NCBI GenBank assembly: GCA_004352715.1
Contig: SCFE01000088.1
Location: 831,816-895,815 of the forward strand
Length of the DNA: 64,000 nucleotides
DNA from: Hofstenia miamia
Taxonomy: Eukaryota > Xenacoelomorpha > Acoela
Direction: 5' to 3'
Both the position numbers and the translations under genes were made by a program. Shown here piece after piece: positions 13,101 to 23,731 of the stretch (position 1 is the stretch's first letter; each line of letters opens with the position of its first letter). The notes under the pieces were generated by a model that saw only the letters and a list, made by a program, of their open reading frames with translations, was not told where the DNA came from and ran no database searches.

Positions 13101-16100
13101 ACAAATTTGTTTCCGAGTGTTGCGCCCTGATCATTTCTTCGTTCTAACTAAAATTATTAACAGTGCGCTTAAGTTTAATTAAGATCGAGCATGAAATGCT
13201 TTTGTATATGCGAAGTGGTATTTATAATTTAGCTATTGTGTTGGAACAGACAAGTTAATTAAGTGTAATTGGTAGTGAGTACCAAGCGTGAAATGGGAGG
13301 TCTTAGCTTAAATGTCACCAACATAATATCAGTTGAACGGTATTTGCCATAACTTCATTATAGGCTGTAATCACTCGAATCTAAAAAAGGATTAAGACTT
13401 ACGTAGTCATCTGTATCATTCGTTTTAATAAGATTTTAAATTTACGCTGTAAAATGCAATCTGTCGTAAGCTTAGGTCAATTGCATATTTCCAGATAGAA
13501 TTCTCCCAGAAAGGAATACTGAAAAAGCCTTGTTTTTCACAATCTACTTTGAACTTAGAATGAATTTCGCATAAGAATCGATTTGAAGTCGTTCCATAGT
13601 TGATAACCTTATTTCACTCTATTATACTTTGCTCATGTTATTGGTTACTGTTTGTTCCAACATTAGCCAAAGTGAAGAAAAACAGATTCTAGGAAATCTT
13701 TTCTAAAAATGTTTTCTTCCAATTCAAATCTCTATATTTAATGTTTTACGACTGAAAAATTTCATGGTGTTTGTTTTTAGCTGGCTGCTATGTTATATGC
13801 AGCAATTTTTTGTAATATTATGGTTAAAAATTATATTAACCAAGCTCTTTCTTAAATTTGAAGGTTTTTAAATCAGTCATAAAATAAATTTATCCAAGTA
13901 TCGGTCAAAGATTTATTGTTATGATTCTATTATTGGGTTACTGCTATTCCAATATTTGTAATTTTATTTCCTCATAATTGGTTATTTTAAAATTTTATTT
14001 TAGTTTATATCTATTATAAAATTAGGTTTTTGGCCAAATTAATAGAGTTTGTTTTTAACGTGTGCGTGAAGAATTCTTTTGTTGAATTTAATTCTAATTA
14101 AAAATGCGAGGAAATAATTTATCAAAAAATTCCTTCATATGGAATAATTTCATCTTCAATTACTGCGAGAAAATGTCTTTTAAATGTGTGTCATGTGCCA
14201 GTTATCAGGTGAAAGTCGCTGGATGAATAATTATGTAGTTACTCCTCCAAGTTTACACCACCGGTGACCAACCGTGTAGTTAATGCTTCGCCACATTTTG
14301 ATTAATGGAGTTAGCTTACAACCGTTGCAGTTTGTTCATTAATTTAAACGAAGAATTTCCAATTTAATTTTTATTCTAAATTTATTTTGGTAACACTGGA
14401 ATTACTTAGTTGAGCAATAATGAATTAAATATTTTATTCTTAGGATATAATAATATGTTTCTAATATATTTTATATTTATTTTTTTATTATTTTTATATA
14501 ATATTAATTTACAATGTTAAAAAGTATGACGTACTTAAACTTGACTTTGGATTTTTTTCCCAGTAATAGTTTTATTTACAGCTCGTAATATACAATATAT
14601 GTGCAAAAAATATTTACAACTATAAACATGTTTACAGAACTACAAAACCCAATATGTACAATAAAATAGATTAAAAATGACACATAATATTATTAAAAAT
14701 ACAATTAAAAAATACTACATTAAACTGATTTAGTTGCCTACTATTACCTAGAATTTTTTGATGTTAAAGTAGATTTTGTTTAGCCTATTATTAAATATGC
14801 ATTTATTTTGAATCATTTAAATGTTTAGTAGATAAATCCTCTGACATGCGATCATCGAGCTGGGGCCTCTTTACATTCTGGCCATTTTGTGCATGCATAG
14901 AATAAAAACTTACTGAACACGCTTTTCTGATGTTTCAAACTGTTTGGATATAAATCTGTACACTTATATATAATTACTTTATCGTGCAATAATTATATAG
15001 TTGTTTGTCATTATATAATTGTCCATCTAAGGGAATTACGAAGACAATTCATTTCTAGGCAAGAGGCAAGTTTATTTGATGAGCTTCATTTAAAATATCC
15101 ATAATAACTTATATGATGTTATATGATGATGTTAATCATTATATTGAATTATATTTCAAGTTTTGAAATAACGATTCTATGCTATAGATTACAAAGGAAT
15201 TACTATCATTTTTGTTTTAATCGCTAATGAGTGACTTTACGCATAATACCTACCTAAAATTCTAGAAATTTATCATTGATTCTGAAACTGCTCTTGTGGG
15301 AATTTTCAAGTAACTCGTATACATTTAGTAGTAAACAAGACAACTATCATAGTTCAACAGGCAACCTTAGGGACAGTAAGAACACGTTTATCTTGTTTCA
15401 AGTGCTGGAAGAGTGCTTCCTGTCTTATCTCTTTGTCAATTATTTCTGCTGGCGGCTCAAATTTCTAATTTTTTTTTGTTAATGAATTTATTGTCTATAA
15501 AGATTTACAAATGCTCTTCTAAACCAAAAGGTTTAAACATAGCCTTTGTGCGGATAATAATGTTCGTAGATATCCATTAACTCAATTGTGCTGCTACAGA
15601 TTCTACATGTCAGCCTTGGAATTTTGAATGAAAATGCAGTTTTGTTATATACATGTAAATTCCGAAGTAAATAATACTTAGAAATGTTTTAATTAAATAC
15701 GTTTCCTAATTTATTTCTAGATTCAGCGCTATTATTAAAATCCTTTTTTCTAGGTTTAAAATCACACAAAAATAAATTCTACACAAGTGAATTCCTTATA
15801 TTCTAGAGTTCTGTGAGAGAATTCAGTCCAATGCGGTTTACTAGGCCCAGTTCCGTATCACTGGACTCTGGCATTAAATAGTTATGTGGAACTGTAACTA
15901 ACAGGGTGCCGAACCATAAATGAAGGGAATGGAATCACATGTTGCAGAATGTTAATTATGCCGTAGAACCGTATGGGACCAGAAAATTTGACTATATTAA
16001 CATTCTGGACCCTCAAAGATCTATTACATTCCAATATATATTAGGTCATTTTTAATTATTCCATTTACATCTTGTGGCAATTAAGATTTTCTTTCCCATT

Positions 16101-17193
16101 TATTGCATGGAATATAATTTTATATTATTCTATAATATGCAAAATTTACAGGTCATTATAAAATGTAGACAACATTTTGCTCATGGAGGGAATTTTAAAT
16201 TTTATTGCATGCATTGCTTTCATCTGTTTTCAATTTCAATAAATTGTTCGTACTTATAATATATGTATTGGTGTTAAAGAAGTATTTTGTTGAGATAATC
16301 GCCTGTTTCGCAAAATATCTCACGGTGTCAAACTGCCAATCACATTCTTGCATTATAATATTTTGTTTTAATCAATGTGCAGCACGACATTTGATATTGA
16401 CCGGTTCTTTACACCGCTATTTATCATTCTTCGATAATATTTTACATCAACTGAAATAGTTTTCGCGGAGGCGTATTTATAATTATTTCGCAGTTATTCG
16501 CCCATTTTGTCCAATGCACATGTTTCGAAGATGTACGATTTTAAGTTTAATATTATTTTTTTTACAAATATAGCTTTTCTGGTTCTGTTAATTTCAATCA
16601 ATAGCCTTGATTCTTTTCTAGCGTTAATTGCATACTGTGTTTCTTGTTTTCTGTTAATCAAATTCTATAGAAATGGTATTTGTTACCCTAATTCAAAATA
16701 GCTGACCCTGTAGTCTGTTTTTTTTCATTCAAATGTCATAAAAGATGTGGATTAGTTTCATAGAATTTATACTCAAAATAATTAGTCACGGGTTTCTAAA
16801 GGATGACGCAATCATGATCATATCAGGGACAAAACTTTTATTCATTGTATTCTTAGATGATACTTTTTATCCAAGATATGCTTTTTATCTCAGATGTGCT
16901 TAATGTAGTCTGATGATCAATTTTGGAAAAATAATAGTTTTAATAACATTTCGATATTTTATAATGATAAATATCATGAATAATACAAGCATAAATGTAA
17001 TGTTACGAGTAGGAATATATTTTCTAAATAATTTTTAAATGCAGTCAAACTAATTACCATCGGAATCGAATTCTGCAATGAGCTCTTGAATTTCTTGCGT
17101 TGAATCGTTCATTCCAATCATCTTCATAAAAGTGTTTAACTCATCTGCAGAGATCTGGCCATCAGAATTCTCATCCAATAATTCAAAGGCTTC
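6952..17193 (-). CDS. Calmodulin-like EF-hand protein, last four exons (5' incomplete)
   Basis: A small Ca2+-binding protein of the calmodulin/troponin C group. Exons on the minus strand are 17193-17058, 11595-11485, 8279-8163 and 7142-6952. All joins are phase-consistent with GT/AG borders (introns about 5.5, 3.2 and 1.0 kb). EF-hand loops in order: DENSDGQISADE (canonical); DSDGDGYLTYAD (canonical, split by an intron); DEDGNGFVHEAK (position 12 is Lys instead of Glu/Asp, so weakened Ca2+ binding is likely); and a degenerate fourth loop starting DEYGNEEYINF with one extra residue. The first visible exon starts at EAFELLDE, the same point where calmodulin genes have an intron before EAFSLFDK. 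The leader exon with the start Met was not found above 17194. The tail after EF-hand 4 is unusually long, about 50 residues, and rich in Gln and His. The protein is probably cytosolic; its partner is unknown. Confidence 0.88.
8163..8279 (-). CDS. EF-hand gene exon: EF-hand 3 and linker
   Basis: 117 nt between acceptor CCTTTAG and donor G|GTCAAA. It encodes DGNGFVHEAKLSNILMTLG and EEVNEILGDH. The donor is weaker than the others, but the downstream frame matches and the residues fit the family. Confidence 0.85.
8580..8799. mobile_element. TTAA-ended 220-bp MITE or piggyBac end fragment
   Basis: TTAACACTAGAAAGTCT at 8580 is repeated exactly, inverted, ending at 8799: 17 bp including TTAA at both outer edges. 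This is the layout of a piggyBac-type MITE. It directly adjoins a piggyBac C-terminal remnant, so the inner copy could instead be the internal inverted repeat of that element. No coding sequence lies inside. Confidence 0.7.
8815..9230 (-). pseudogene. Second piggyBac transposase, C-terminal remnant
   Basis: The minus strand reads LVVEAKRIMQPDQPRHFVCP, then CTVAHPAERKRVKFTCETC and NAYLHPKHCFKS before a stop near 8815. The Cys/His pattern and the LHPKHCF ending match the C-terminal zinc-binding domain of piggyBac transposases, but the sequence differs from the copy at 2.6-4.3 kb, so it is another family. One stop interrupts it and the catalytic core is gone. It lies in an intron of the EF-hand gene. 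Confidence 0.6.
9231..11484. other. Intron of the EF-hand gene
   Basis: Remainder of the 3.2-kb intron between the exons at 8163-8279 and 11485-11595. No further coding similarity or RNA gene was recognised. The stretch at 10870-10970 is richer in G and C than its surroundings but has no recognised content. Confidence 0.6.
11485..11595 (-). CDS. EF-hand gene exon: EF-hand 2 and start of EF-hand 3
   Basis: 111 nt between acceptor CATAG and donor G|GTGAGG. It supplies GDGYLTYADFISVM, completing the second loop, then the helix REAFRQFDE. Phase 1 at both ends, as in the exons on either side. Confidence 0.9.
11596..17057. other. Large intron of the EF-hand gene, with a G-run gap
   Basis: About 5.5 kb of AT-rich intron. 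No coding similarity was found. The sequencing gap at 12337-12389 is flanked on both sides by a run of 12-14 G followed by TTT, so the two contig ends probably overlap and little or nothing may be missing. Confidence 0.65.
12319..12407. repeat. Poly-G tract on both sides of a 53-bp gap
   Basis: The left flank ends in 12 G plus TTT; the right flank begins with about 14 G plus TTT. A G run of this length can form a quadruplex and is hard to sequence, which may explain the gap. Confidence 0.7.
17058..17193 (-). CDS. EF-hand gene exon: EF-hand 1 and start of EF-hand 2
   Basis: Acceptor TTGCAG precedes GAAGCC; donor is G|GTAATT. It encodes EAFELLDENSDG, the linker MKMIGMN and EIQELIAEFDSDG. 136 nt, ending one base into a Gly codon that the next exon completes. 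Confidence 0.9.
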
Positions 17194-18529
17194 CTGCAAT
17201 TCTAAACATTCGATTGTTATTATATTAATAAAATTTCATATTTAGAAGTAGATTTGAAAGCAAAATTCAGTAGAAAACCACTCGACCAGTGCTTTCTTTA
17301 ACTGTCATATTGCACACACATTATTGAGAAATTTTCAAATCTCATTCGTACTAATTGCCTTTGGAAGTAACTGATATATAAAATAATAACAAATATTTTT
17401 TTCTACATTGTATACAAACAATAATCCAGTTAAATCTGAGAAATTTAAAGGATTTTACTTAGCATATGACATATCCCTAACTTGCCCTTATTTCGCCAAA
17501 ATTGAAGTTTCATATCTCTTCCCTGTAATGTCAATCAAAGCGGTGTTGCTGTATAAATCCATCGTATCTCGGTTTTCATAATTTGTCAGTTGTTAGTGAA
17601 TTGTATCTCGAAAAAGTTATTTATATTATTGCTTTCATATTAAATTTCACAAAGCACTCATCGAATGAAATTGAATTCAAAGCAAGCAGGCTTTGTATTA
17701 ATTAATCATTAATTTGTTCTACTGAAAATTATGAAATTCGAAATACGCCTTTTTTATAGATCAAATACAAAATGTTCATATCAATGTGATAAACTCCAGT
17801 GAAGAAGGTGGCTATCAGACTTATCGGTTCAGTTGCGCATTTTCTTGTTTTTGGTTCGAATATTCGAATATTTTGTTAAAATTCGGTTTTTCGGTTCGGG
17901 TTGGTTTGAAGAAAAAATCTCGAATATTTATTCGGTTTTCAAATATCTTAAAGAAATGTTTGACAATATAGCTTGCCGATTGAGACACCGCCAGACATAA
18001 TATCTCTTATTTTTTGGTTTTGGTGCGAATATTTCTTGAAAAATCGGTTTTTCCGTTCGGCTTTCAGTTAGAATATAGTTCAGTTTCGAATTTCGGGTTC
18101 AGAAAATTTGGTTACTCGAAAATGCGGGTGGCTATTTATTCATCTTGTTTGATTGACTAGTTTGTTTATTGGATTTCTCAAATTAATGGTTGAAAGAGAT
18201 TTATTATTAATGCAGGTTTAATCATGGACTTCTGCAATATAATGTATCGTAGAAGTCTATAATTTAAGACACAGTAAATTCTTCGACCCATTCTATTTGA
18301 AGAGCAAAGCTTCTAACTGCATTTCAATTATATTACTTACATTTAAATTTATTTCACCAAACAGAAAATCTTATCTGCAGAATCTGTGAAAGACTTATCA
18401 GACTTAAATAACACCATTTTGTGTAAGACCATTTTGAATTGTTGTTGAGTAAGTTTATATTTGACCTAACTACAGATGTTTTCACTGACTTTGTCTAGGA
18501 TTTAGGTTGGCCATGGCCTGCAGGGGATC
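17194..18529. other. No gene seen; search space for the missing EF-hand leader exon
   Basis: AT-rich, with degenerate repeats of the type GGTTCGAATATTCG near 17.85-18.1 kb. The first coding exon of the EF-hand gene should lie in this direction on the minus strand, but I could not place it. Confidence 0.4.
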
Positions 18530-19110
18530 CCGTTTTGTTGATGAAAATCTATGGTAGTTCGCTATAATCTCTTTAACAGTTTAATGTATTTTTTGGGGTT
18601 CATGTAGTCGTTAACATGTCTAAGAAGTCAATTATCATGAAGTGTAACTCATCCTACTTGCACAATTTATCATCGAAATTTCATGTTTCTTTGAAAGACT
18701 GCATAACCTTGGGTTGTAGGTTTTACACTATGGTCTTTGTCTTCTTAACAAGAAGCTCAGCACCACATTGTATTCATCTGAAAACATGCTTGCCCGCCAT
18801 TACTGGAGGGTTCTATAGTAATTTTTTAATAATTATTTCCTTTAGAAAAATTGTGCGGACAGCTTGCAAAGGTTTTATTTCCTTCCTAGTAACGTTCTTG
18901 TAGCGTTTCTTTGGTAGTTCAATGTTGAAGTATCCAACAATTTAGCTAAATGTTGCTTTTGTGGAGTTTTTCAAAAGTAAAATTTCAATCTCAGACTTTT
19001 CGTATCCCCATTTTCTCTTCCGCGGCTTCCTGTTTGTACAATAATTGTCTTTCCATTTCTTGAGAATACGTAATATAATGACGTGATTCTTCTCTACAGT
19101 CCTTTCATTA
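18530..19110 (-). pseudogene. Probable decayed Tc1-like transposase
   Basis: The minus strand shows a basic helix-turn-helix-like opening (VIILRILKKWKDNYCTNRKP, then RKRK), as in Tc1 transposases, and further down FRDEYNVVLSFLL, a possible relic of the first-Asp block, in a different frame. Several stops and frame changes intervene and no later catalytic motif is clear. This is a pattern judgement with no terminal repeats found. Confidence 0.35.
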
Positions 19111-20439
19111 ATTGAAATGGATTATAATCAAGAGAATAGAAGTAATGATTGCATGTATTCTATATATTAGATTAATAAATTATTAATTATAAATGCCACT
19201 GTCATCGTGGAAAACAAATAATACTTCGGACCTTTTCAAATTACTATTTAAAATTAACTCTGTCATGTAATGTATAAAATTGACACAGCAAATGTATTGA
19301 TATAAGAGGGAACTTTAGCAATGATTATCATGTCTGCTGAAGTAAGACATTTAATCTAGCAGTATTGACTGGGCTGGTTTGTAGTGTTACCACTGAAAAT
19401 AGGCCTGGGTTGGGCAAAATCATAGAAAATGACCTAGTCGGGTTCTGAAAAACCGGAACATTTACAACTTTGATTCTATAGTAATCTTTATAATCAAATC
19501 ATAATCAAATAATCGGATTTCTTTCAATTTTTTATTATATTCCGATTATTTAACAACCCTAGAAATCACAAATTCCTTTTTTACACTCGTTCGCGAATTT
19601 CAACGTATGGTGAGAAATATTTGTTCACAGTGTTATCATATTATGATGTCACTTATTGCCGAACATCACGAAAGATTTGAAATAAATTCGACTATGAATT
19701 GCATATATATTTACACTTCTATTCCTACTAGTTTTTGGCCTAATTAGAGTTTTACAAAAGTAGTGGAATTTAACAAGAGATGATTGTCTAAATTTATATC
19801 ACCGAATGGACTTTGGAAGTTTCTGTGTCATTCTTGGAAACGCGCATCATGAAATATAATAAATCTTTATGAAGTTGCCAACGAGCCATTTTCAATCAAG
19901 TAGCAAAAAATGTTGAGCATGTGTTTGGGAATGAATTAATAAATTGTACGCTATTACTGCGAATTATAAAACTATAAAGTTATGCGTTTCCCATATTCAT
20001 GTAAACGAAAGTTTATATTGCCTCATTATTTTGTTGACTGAAGAATCTACTAGAATCGCAATAAAATTTTCTGCAACATTAATTATATTCCCAAACTTAT
20101 AGCATGTAAACTCTTAAATAACATTCAAAATTTTCTTTCTTAGGCATTACAGTTTCAATAAAATTGTTAATATTTCTTTCAAAGCTTGAATATTGCAAAA
20201 AAGCAGCATTATCGAATGTACACGAAAATATACACTATTTAAAGAACTCGACGTTTGTTTTAAGTAAGATAGTTTTAACAAATTCAATTTATTCCTGCAA
20301 AATGCATAAAAGTTATTCTATATACTAACATTTCTTGCAGTTGCCCACAATGTAGAGAATTCAAATCTGATTATAAATAACTCATTTTTTATATATTGTA
20401 ATAATTTTATTTTTGGTTAATTTAAGTCTTATGTATAGG

Positions 20440-20443
<4 letters not shown>
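19111..20443. other. Intergenic, no gene seen
   Basis: AT-rich, without recognisable coding, RNA or mobile-element content; it runs into the (TA)n tract before the gap at 20474. Confidence 0.5.
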
Positions 20444-20473
<30 letters not shown>

Positions 20474-20733
20474 NNNNNNNNNNNNNNNNNNNNNNNNNNN
20501 NNNNNNNNNNNNNNNNNNNNNNNNNNNNNNNNNNNNNNNNNNNNNNNNNNNNNNNNNNNNNNNNNNNNNNNNNNNNNNNNNNNNNNNNNNNNNNNNNNNN
20601 NNNNNNNNNNNNNNNNNNNNNNNNNNNNNNNNNNNNNNNNNNNNNNNNNNNNNNNNNNNNNNNNNNNNNNNNNNNNNNNNNNNNNNNNNNNNNNNNNNNN
20701 NNNNNNNNNNNNNNNNNNNNNNNNNNNNNNNNN
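20444..20733. repeat. (TA)n tract running into a 260-bp gap
   Basis: TA dinucleotides at 20444-20473 lead into the N run at 20474-20733. The left part of the neighbouring Tc1 element falls in or before this gap. Confidence 0.8.
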
Positions 20734-21724
20734 CTTTGTCCTTCCATCGTGCAAACCGGCAACCAAACCCCGATTGTCTTCAAGAACATTTGAGACCGGC
20801 TGCGCTTCTGCAGGCAATACCAACACTACATCAAATAATGTTTAGTGACCAATCCAAGATTTGCCAGTTTACATCATACCGGCCACACGTTCGACGACCA
20901 AGAAACCAATTATTCAACACACGTTACACGCAACAAACTGTCCGCTCAGCACCTTCTGTGATGATTTGTTGTGCTATAACTGCGAATGGGTGTGCTGGTC
21001 TGCATTTTGTTCCACACAACAAGACAGTCACAGCCAAGGCCTACCTCAAAATAATTCAGGAGAAAGTTCCCATGTTTATGCAGCTTCGCGGAACATCTGA
21101 ACTACAAAAAGATGGTGAAACAGTGGATTGTATCACAAGACTTTCGGCTGCTTGAGAACTGGCTGGGAAACTCCCCAAACCTCAACGTCATAGAAAATTG
21201 CTGGCATCACATCAACAACTGTCTGAGGAAGCGCCAATGGACATCACTCGACGATCTGAAGGAGCAAATTAAAGTGGTAAGGTGCACAGAGATTACTGAT
21301 GATTTCCGCTCAGCACCTTCTGTGATGATTTGTTGTGCTATAACTGCGAATGGGTGTGCTGGTCTGCATTTTGTTCCACACAACAAGACAGTCACAGCCA
21401 AGGCCTACCTCAAAATAATTCAGGAGAAAGTTCCCATGTTTATGCAGCTTCGCGGAACATCTGAACTACAAAAAGATGGTGAAACAGTGGATTGTATCAC
21501 AAGACTTTCGGCTGCTTGAGAACTGGCTGGGAAACTCCCCAAACCTCAACGTCATAGAAAATTGCTGGCATCACATCAACAACTGTCTGAGGAAGCGCCA
21601 ATGGACATCACTCGACGATCTGAAGGAGCAAATTAAAGTGGTAAGGTGCACAGAGATTACTGATGATTATTGTAGAAAGCTGGTCGAGTCAATGTCAAAT
21701 CGCATTGCTACGTGGTTTGGCTAG
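20734..21724 (+). pseudogene. Tc1 transposase, partial, frameshifted and internally duplicated
   Basis: In order: IMFSDQSKICQFTSY with the first catalytic Asp; VRRPRNQLFNTRYT; SVMICCAITANGCAGLHFVP, the core block around the usual VMVWG; LQKDGE, the second Asp; after a frameshift, WLGNSPNLNVIENCW, the third acidic block; and the C-terminal LVESMSNRIATWFG ending at 21724. The frameshift at about 21118 (and at its copy near 21480) falls between the second and third motifs. The 364-bp unit 20941-21304 is repeated exactly at 21305-21668, so the second and third motif regions occur twice. This copy cannot make an active transposase. Confidence 0.88.
20941..21668. repeat. Exact 364-bp tandem duplication inside Tc1
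   Basis: Units 20941-21304 and 21305-21668 appear identical by eye, both beginning TCCGCTCAGCACC and ending before a distinct flank. Identity suggests a very recent event or an unmerged assembly overlap next to the gap. Confidence 0.9.
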
Positions 21725-21867
21725 TAATGACGGGCATACAAAATATTAGTGAGTTTTTTCTGAATTAACTATTTACTTTCCACACTGTGTTATCATAATG
21801 TTTCAATATTGTGTTATTATATTGTTTCTACATTGCGTTTTTTAGTGTAAAATACAAAAATTTCTAA

Positions 21868-21902
21868 ATTTGGAAAGTGTTCACAAACTTTTCGCCAGTA
21901 CT

Positions 21903-21947
<45 letters not shown>

Positions 21948-21948
21948 A
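21868..21948. repeat. Tc1 right terminal repeat and flanking (TA)n
   Basis: The terminal repeat ends GCCAGTACTG at 21903 and is followed by (TA)n to about 21948; the element evidently inserted at a TA within or beside this tract. Confidence 0.8.
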
Positions 21949-22584
21949 TCTCGCTCTTTGTACAATAGAAATATAGAATTTCGTGCACAAAGAGCGAACA
22001 CTTGTCTTATCTCAATTGTACATAAAGCGAACTACTGGCATTTTGAGACAATGAAAAAATTTGGTTTTGTTGCTGCGATTACGTTAGCCCTTGAATTGAA
22101 TTAGGTTGCCAAATGTGAAAAAAATTTCAAAAATATTTTTCTCCATTTATTCAAAATTTATATATCTTGCTGTTTGTGCATTTTAACAACAGCTGACAAA
22201 GGAAAAAGATTTGCAACGAATATATGCATATTCTTAATGGTTATACGTAATTCCCATATATAGCAGTTAATTTCCCGCTTTTTTAATAAATTGCTTACTA
22301 TTATTTCTGAAAATTTTGAAAATTAAAAATTCGACATTGTTTCATATGCCTCATTAACTTTAAAAATGCTTACAGCTGCTTGCATTAGTTTTTAACGACC
22401 TAAGTAGTGAAGCATGATGTTCTTATCATCTCATACACTTAATTAGCCTGAAACTAATTAGTGCATCCCGCGTGGAGTTTATCAACGTAGCGTATTATCA
22501 AATTACATGTATAAAGTCAGTCAATAAAATAGGGTTTTAAAATATCTATATAAATAGCTTTGCTATATTTGATAATTTATTTAA

Positions 22585-22900
22585 ATTTTCGATCTGGTCC
22601 GCTTTTACGAATGACGTGTAATGACTTTGAAGATTTACAGAAGAAAAGAACGGTGAGTACTATACAACACAAAAGAGGTACTAAATACAAAGTGAGAATT
22701 CAGCCGCACAAATATCTTGGATTGAACATTGATCAACAAATTTAAAGAGCTGTCTAGTGTCTCCCAAACACTAGTATTCGGATCTTTCCACAACATCCAA
22801 GAAACTGAAATGCCAGCTAAAATTGACGGAATGATAAAAGGACATGCCTCTTGGGCTGCAGTATGGAAATTCAATGAAAATTCGATAGGAAAATTTTAGG
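22585..22900 (+). other. Weak coding-like stretch, unidentified
   Basis: The plus strand reads LLRMTCNDFEDLQKKRT followed by a good donor-like GTGAGT, then KYKVRIQPHKYLGLNIDQQ and, in another frame, about 45 open codons ending NENSIGKF. KYLGLNID faintly resembles the YLG block of non-LTR reverse transcriptases. It may be a retroelement fossil; nothing firmer can be said. Confidence 0.2.
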
Positions 22901-23280
22901 ATTCTTTCATGTACATGTCAACGGCAAATGACATTCACGAAAACATTGTTAATGCACACTATACCTAAACAGGGCATATTAAAGAAACAGCTAAGCAACA
23001 TTACATAGCTGAAACGGGTGAAGTTGAATTTCATTGTTCCATTTAAAAATTGATAATTATTCCTTTACATTTTATTGAAATATACAATGAAATGTAAGAA
23101 AGCAAGAAAAAAATGTCTAAATATATTCTAAATTTATTTTTTCAATTAAAATTTGATAGAACTTTGTGAAAAACTTTTAATGAAAATATTTTATAAAATT
23201 TAAAAAATTGTACAAAGGGCGAGTTATATAAAAATTCTGAATCAAAGAGCGAGATATATAAATTCACTTTGCACAATGAG

Positions 23281-23281
<1 letters not shown>

Positions 23282-23332
<51 letters not shown>

Positions 23333-23333
23333 T
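23282..23333. repeat. (TA)n(GA)n microsatellite
   Basis: A TA dinucleotide tract switches to GA repeats near 23320. Confidence 0.9.
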
Positions 23334-23506
23334 CAAGAAAATTTATTGCTAAAATAAACAAACAAACAAATACTACAAACTACTATACATGTATATTTAT
23401 AAAATTAAAAATATGCACACTTACTTAAAGGGCGTAAATTTCAAAGGTCAAATAAAATCTGTTCATGCGCTTAATTTGTTTGATATTCCTAATAGTATTT
23501 GTTTGG

Positions 23507-23509
<3 letters not shown>

Positions 23510-23547
<38 letters not shown>

Positions 23548-23731
23548 ATATATATATNNNNNNNNNNNNNNNNNNNNNNNNNNNNNNNNNNNNNNNNNNN
23601 NNNNNNNNNNNNNNNNNNNNNNNNNNNNNNNNNNNNNNNNNNNNNNNNNNNNNNNNNNNNNNNNNNNNNNNNNNNNNNNNNNNNNNNNNNNNNNNNNNNN
23701 NNNNNNNNAGAGTATATATATATATATATAT
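23510..23731. repeat. (TA)n tracts on both sides of a 151-bp gap
   Basis: (TA)n with one CATG interruption at 23510-23557, N at 23558-23708, then (TA)n at 23712-23731. The gap is caused by the repeat; no gene is implied. Confidence 0.85.

Larger units (their letters stand above)
20734..21903 (+). mobile_element. Tc1-family DNA transposon, left end lost in a gap
   Basis: The C-terminal half of a Tc1 transposase is followed by a 3' region ending in a typical Tc1 terminal repeat (21868-21903; inward it begins CAGTACTGGCGAAAAGTTTG), flanked by TA. The matching left repeat and the N-terminal DNA-binding domain are missing in the gap or before it. An exact tandem duplication enlarges the body by 364 bp. 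Confidence 0.85.
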
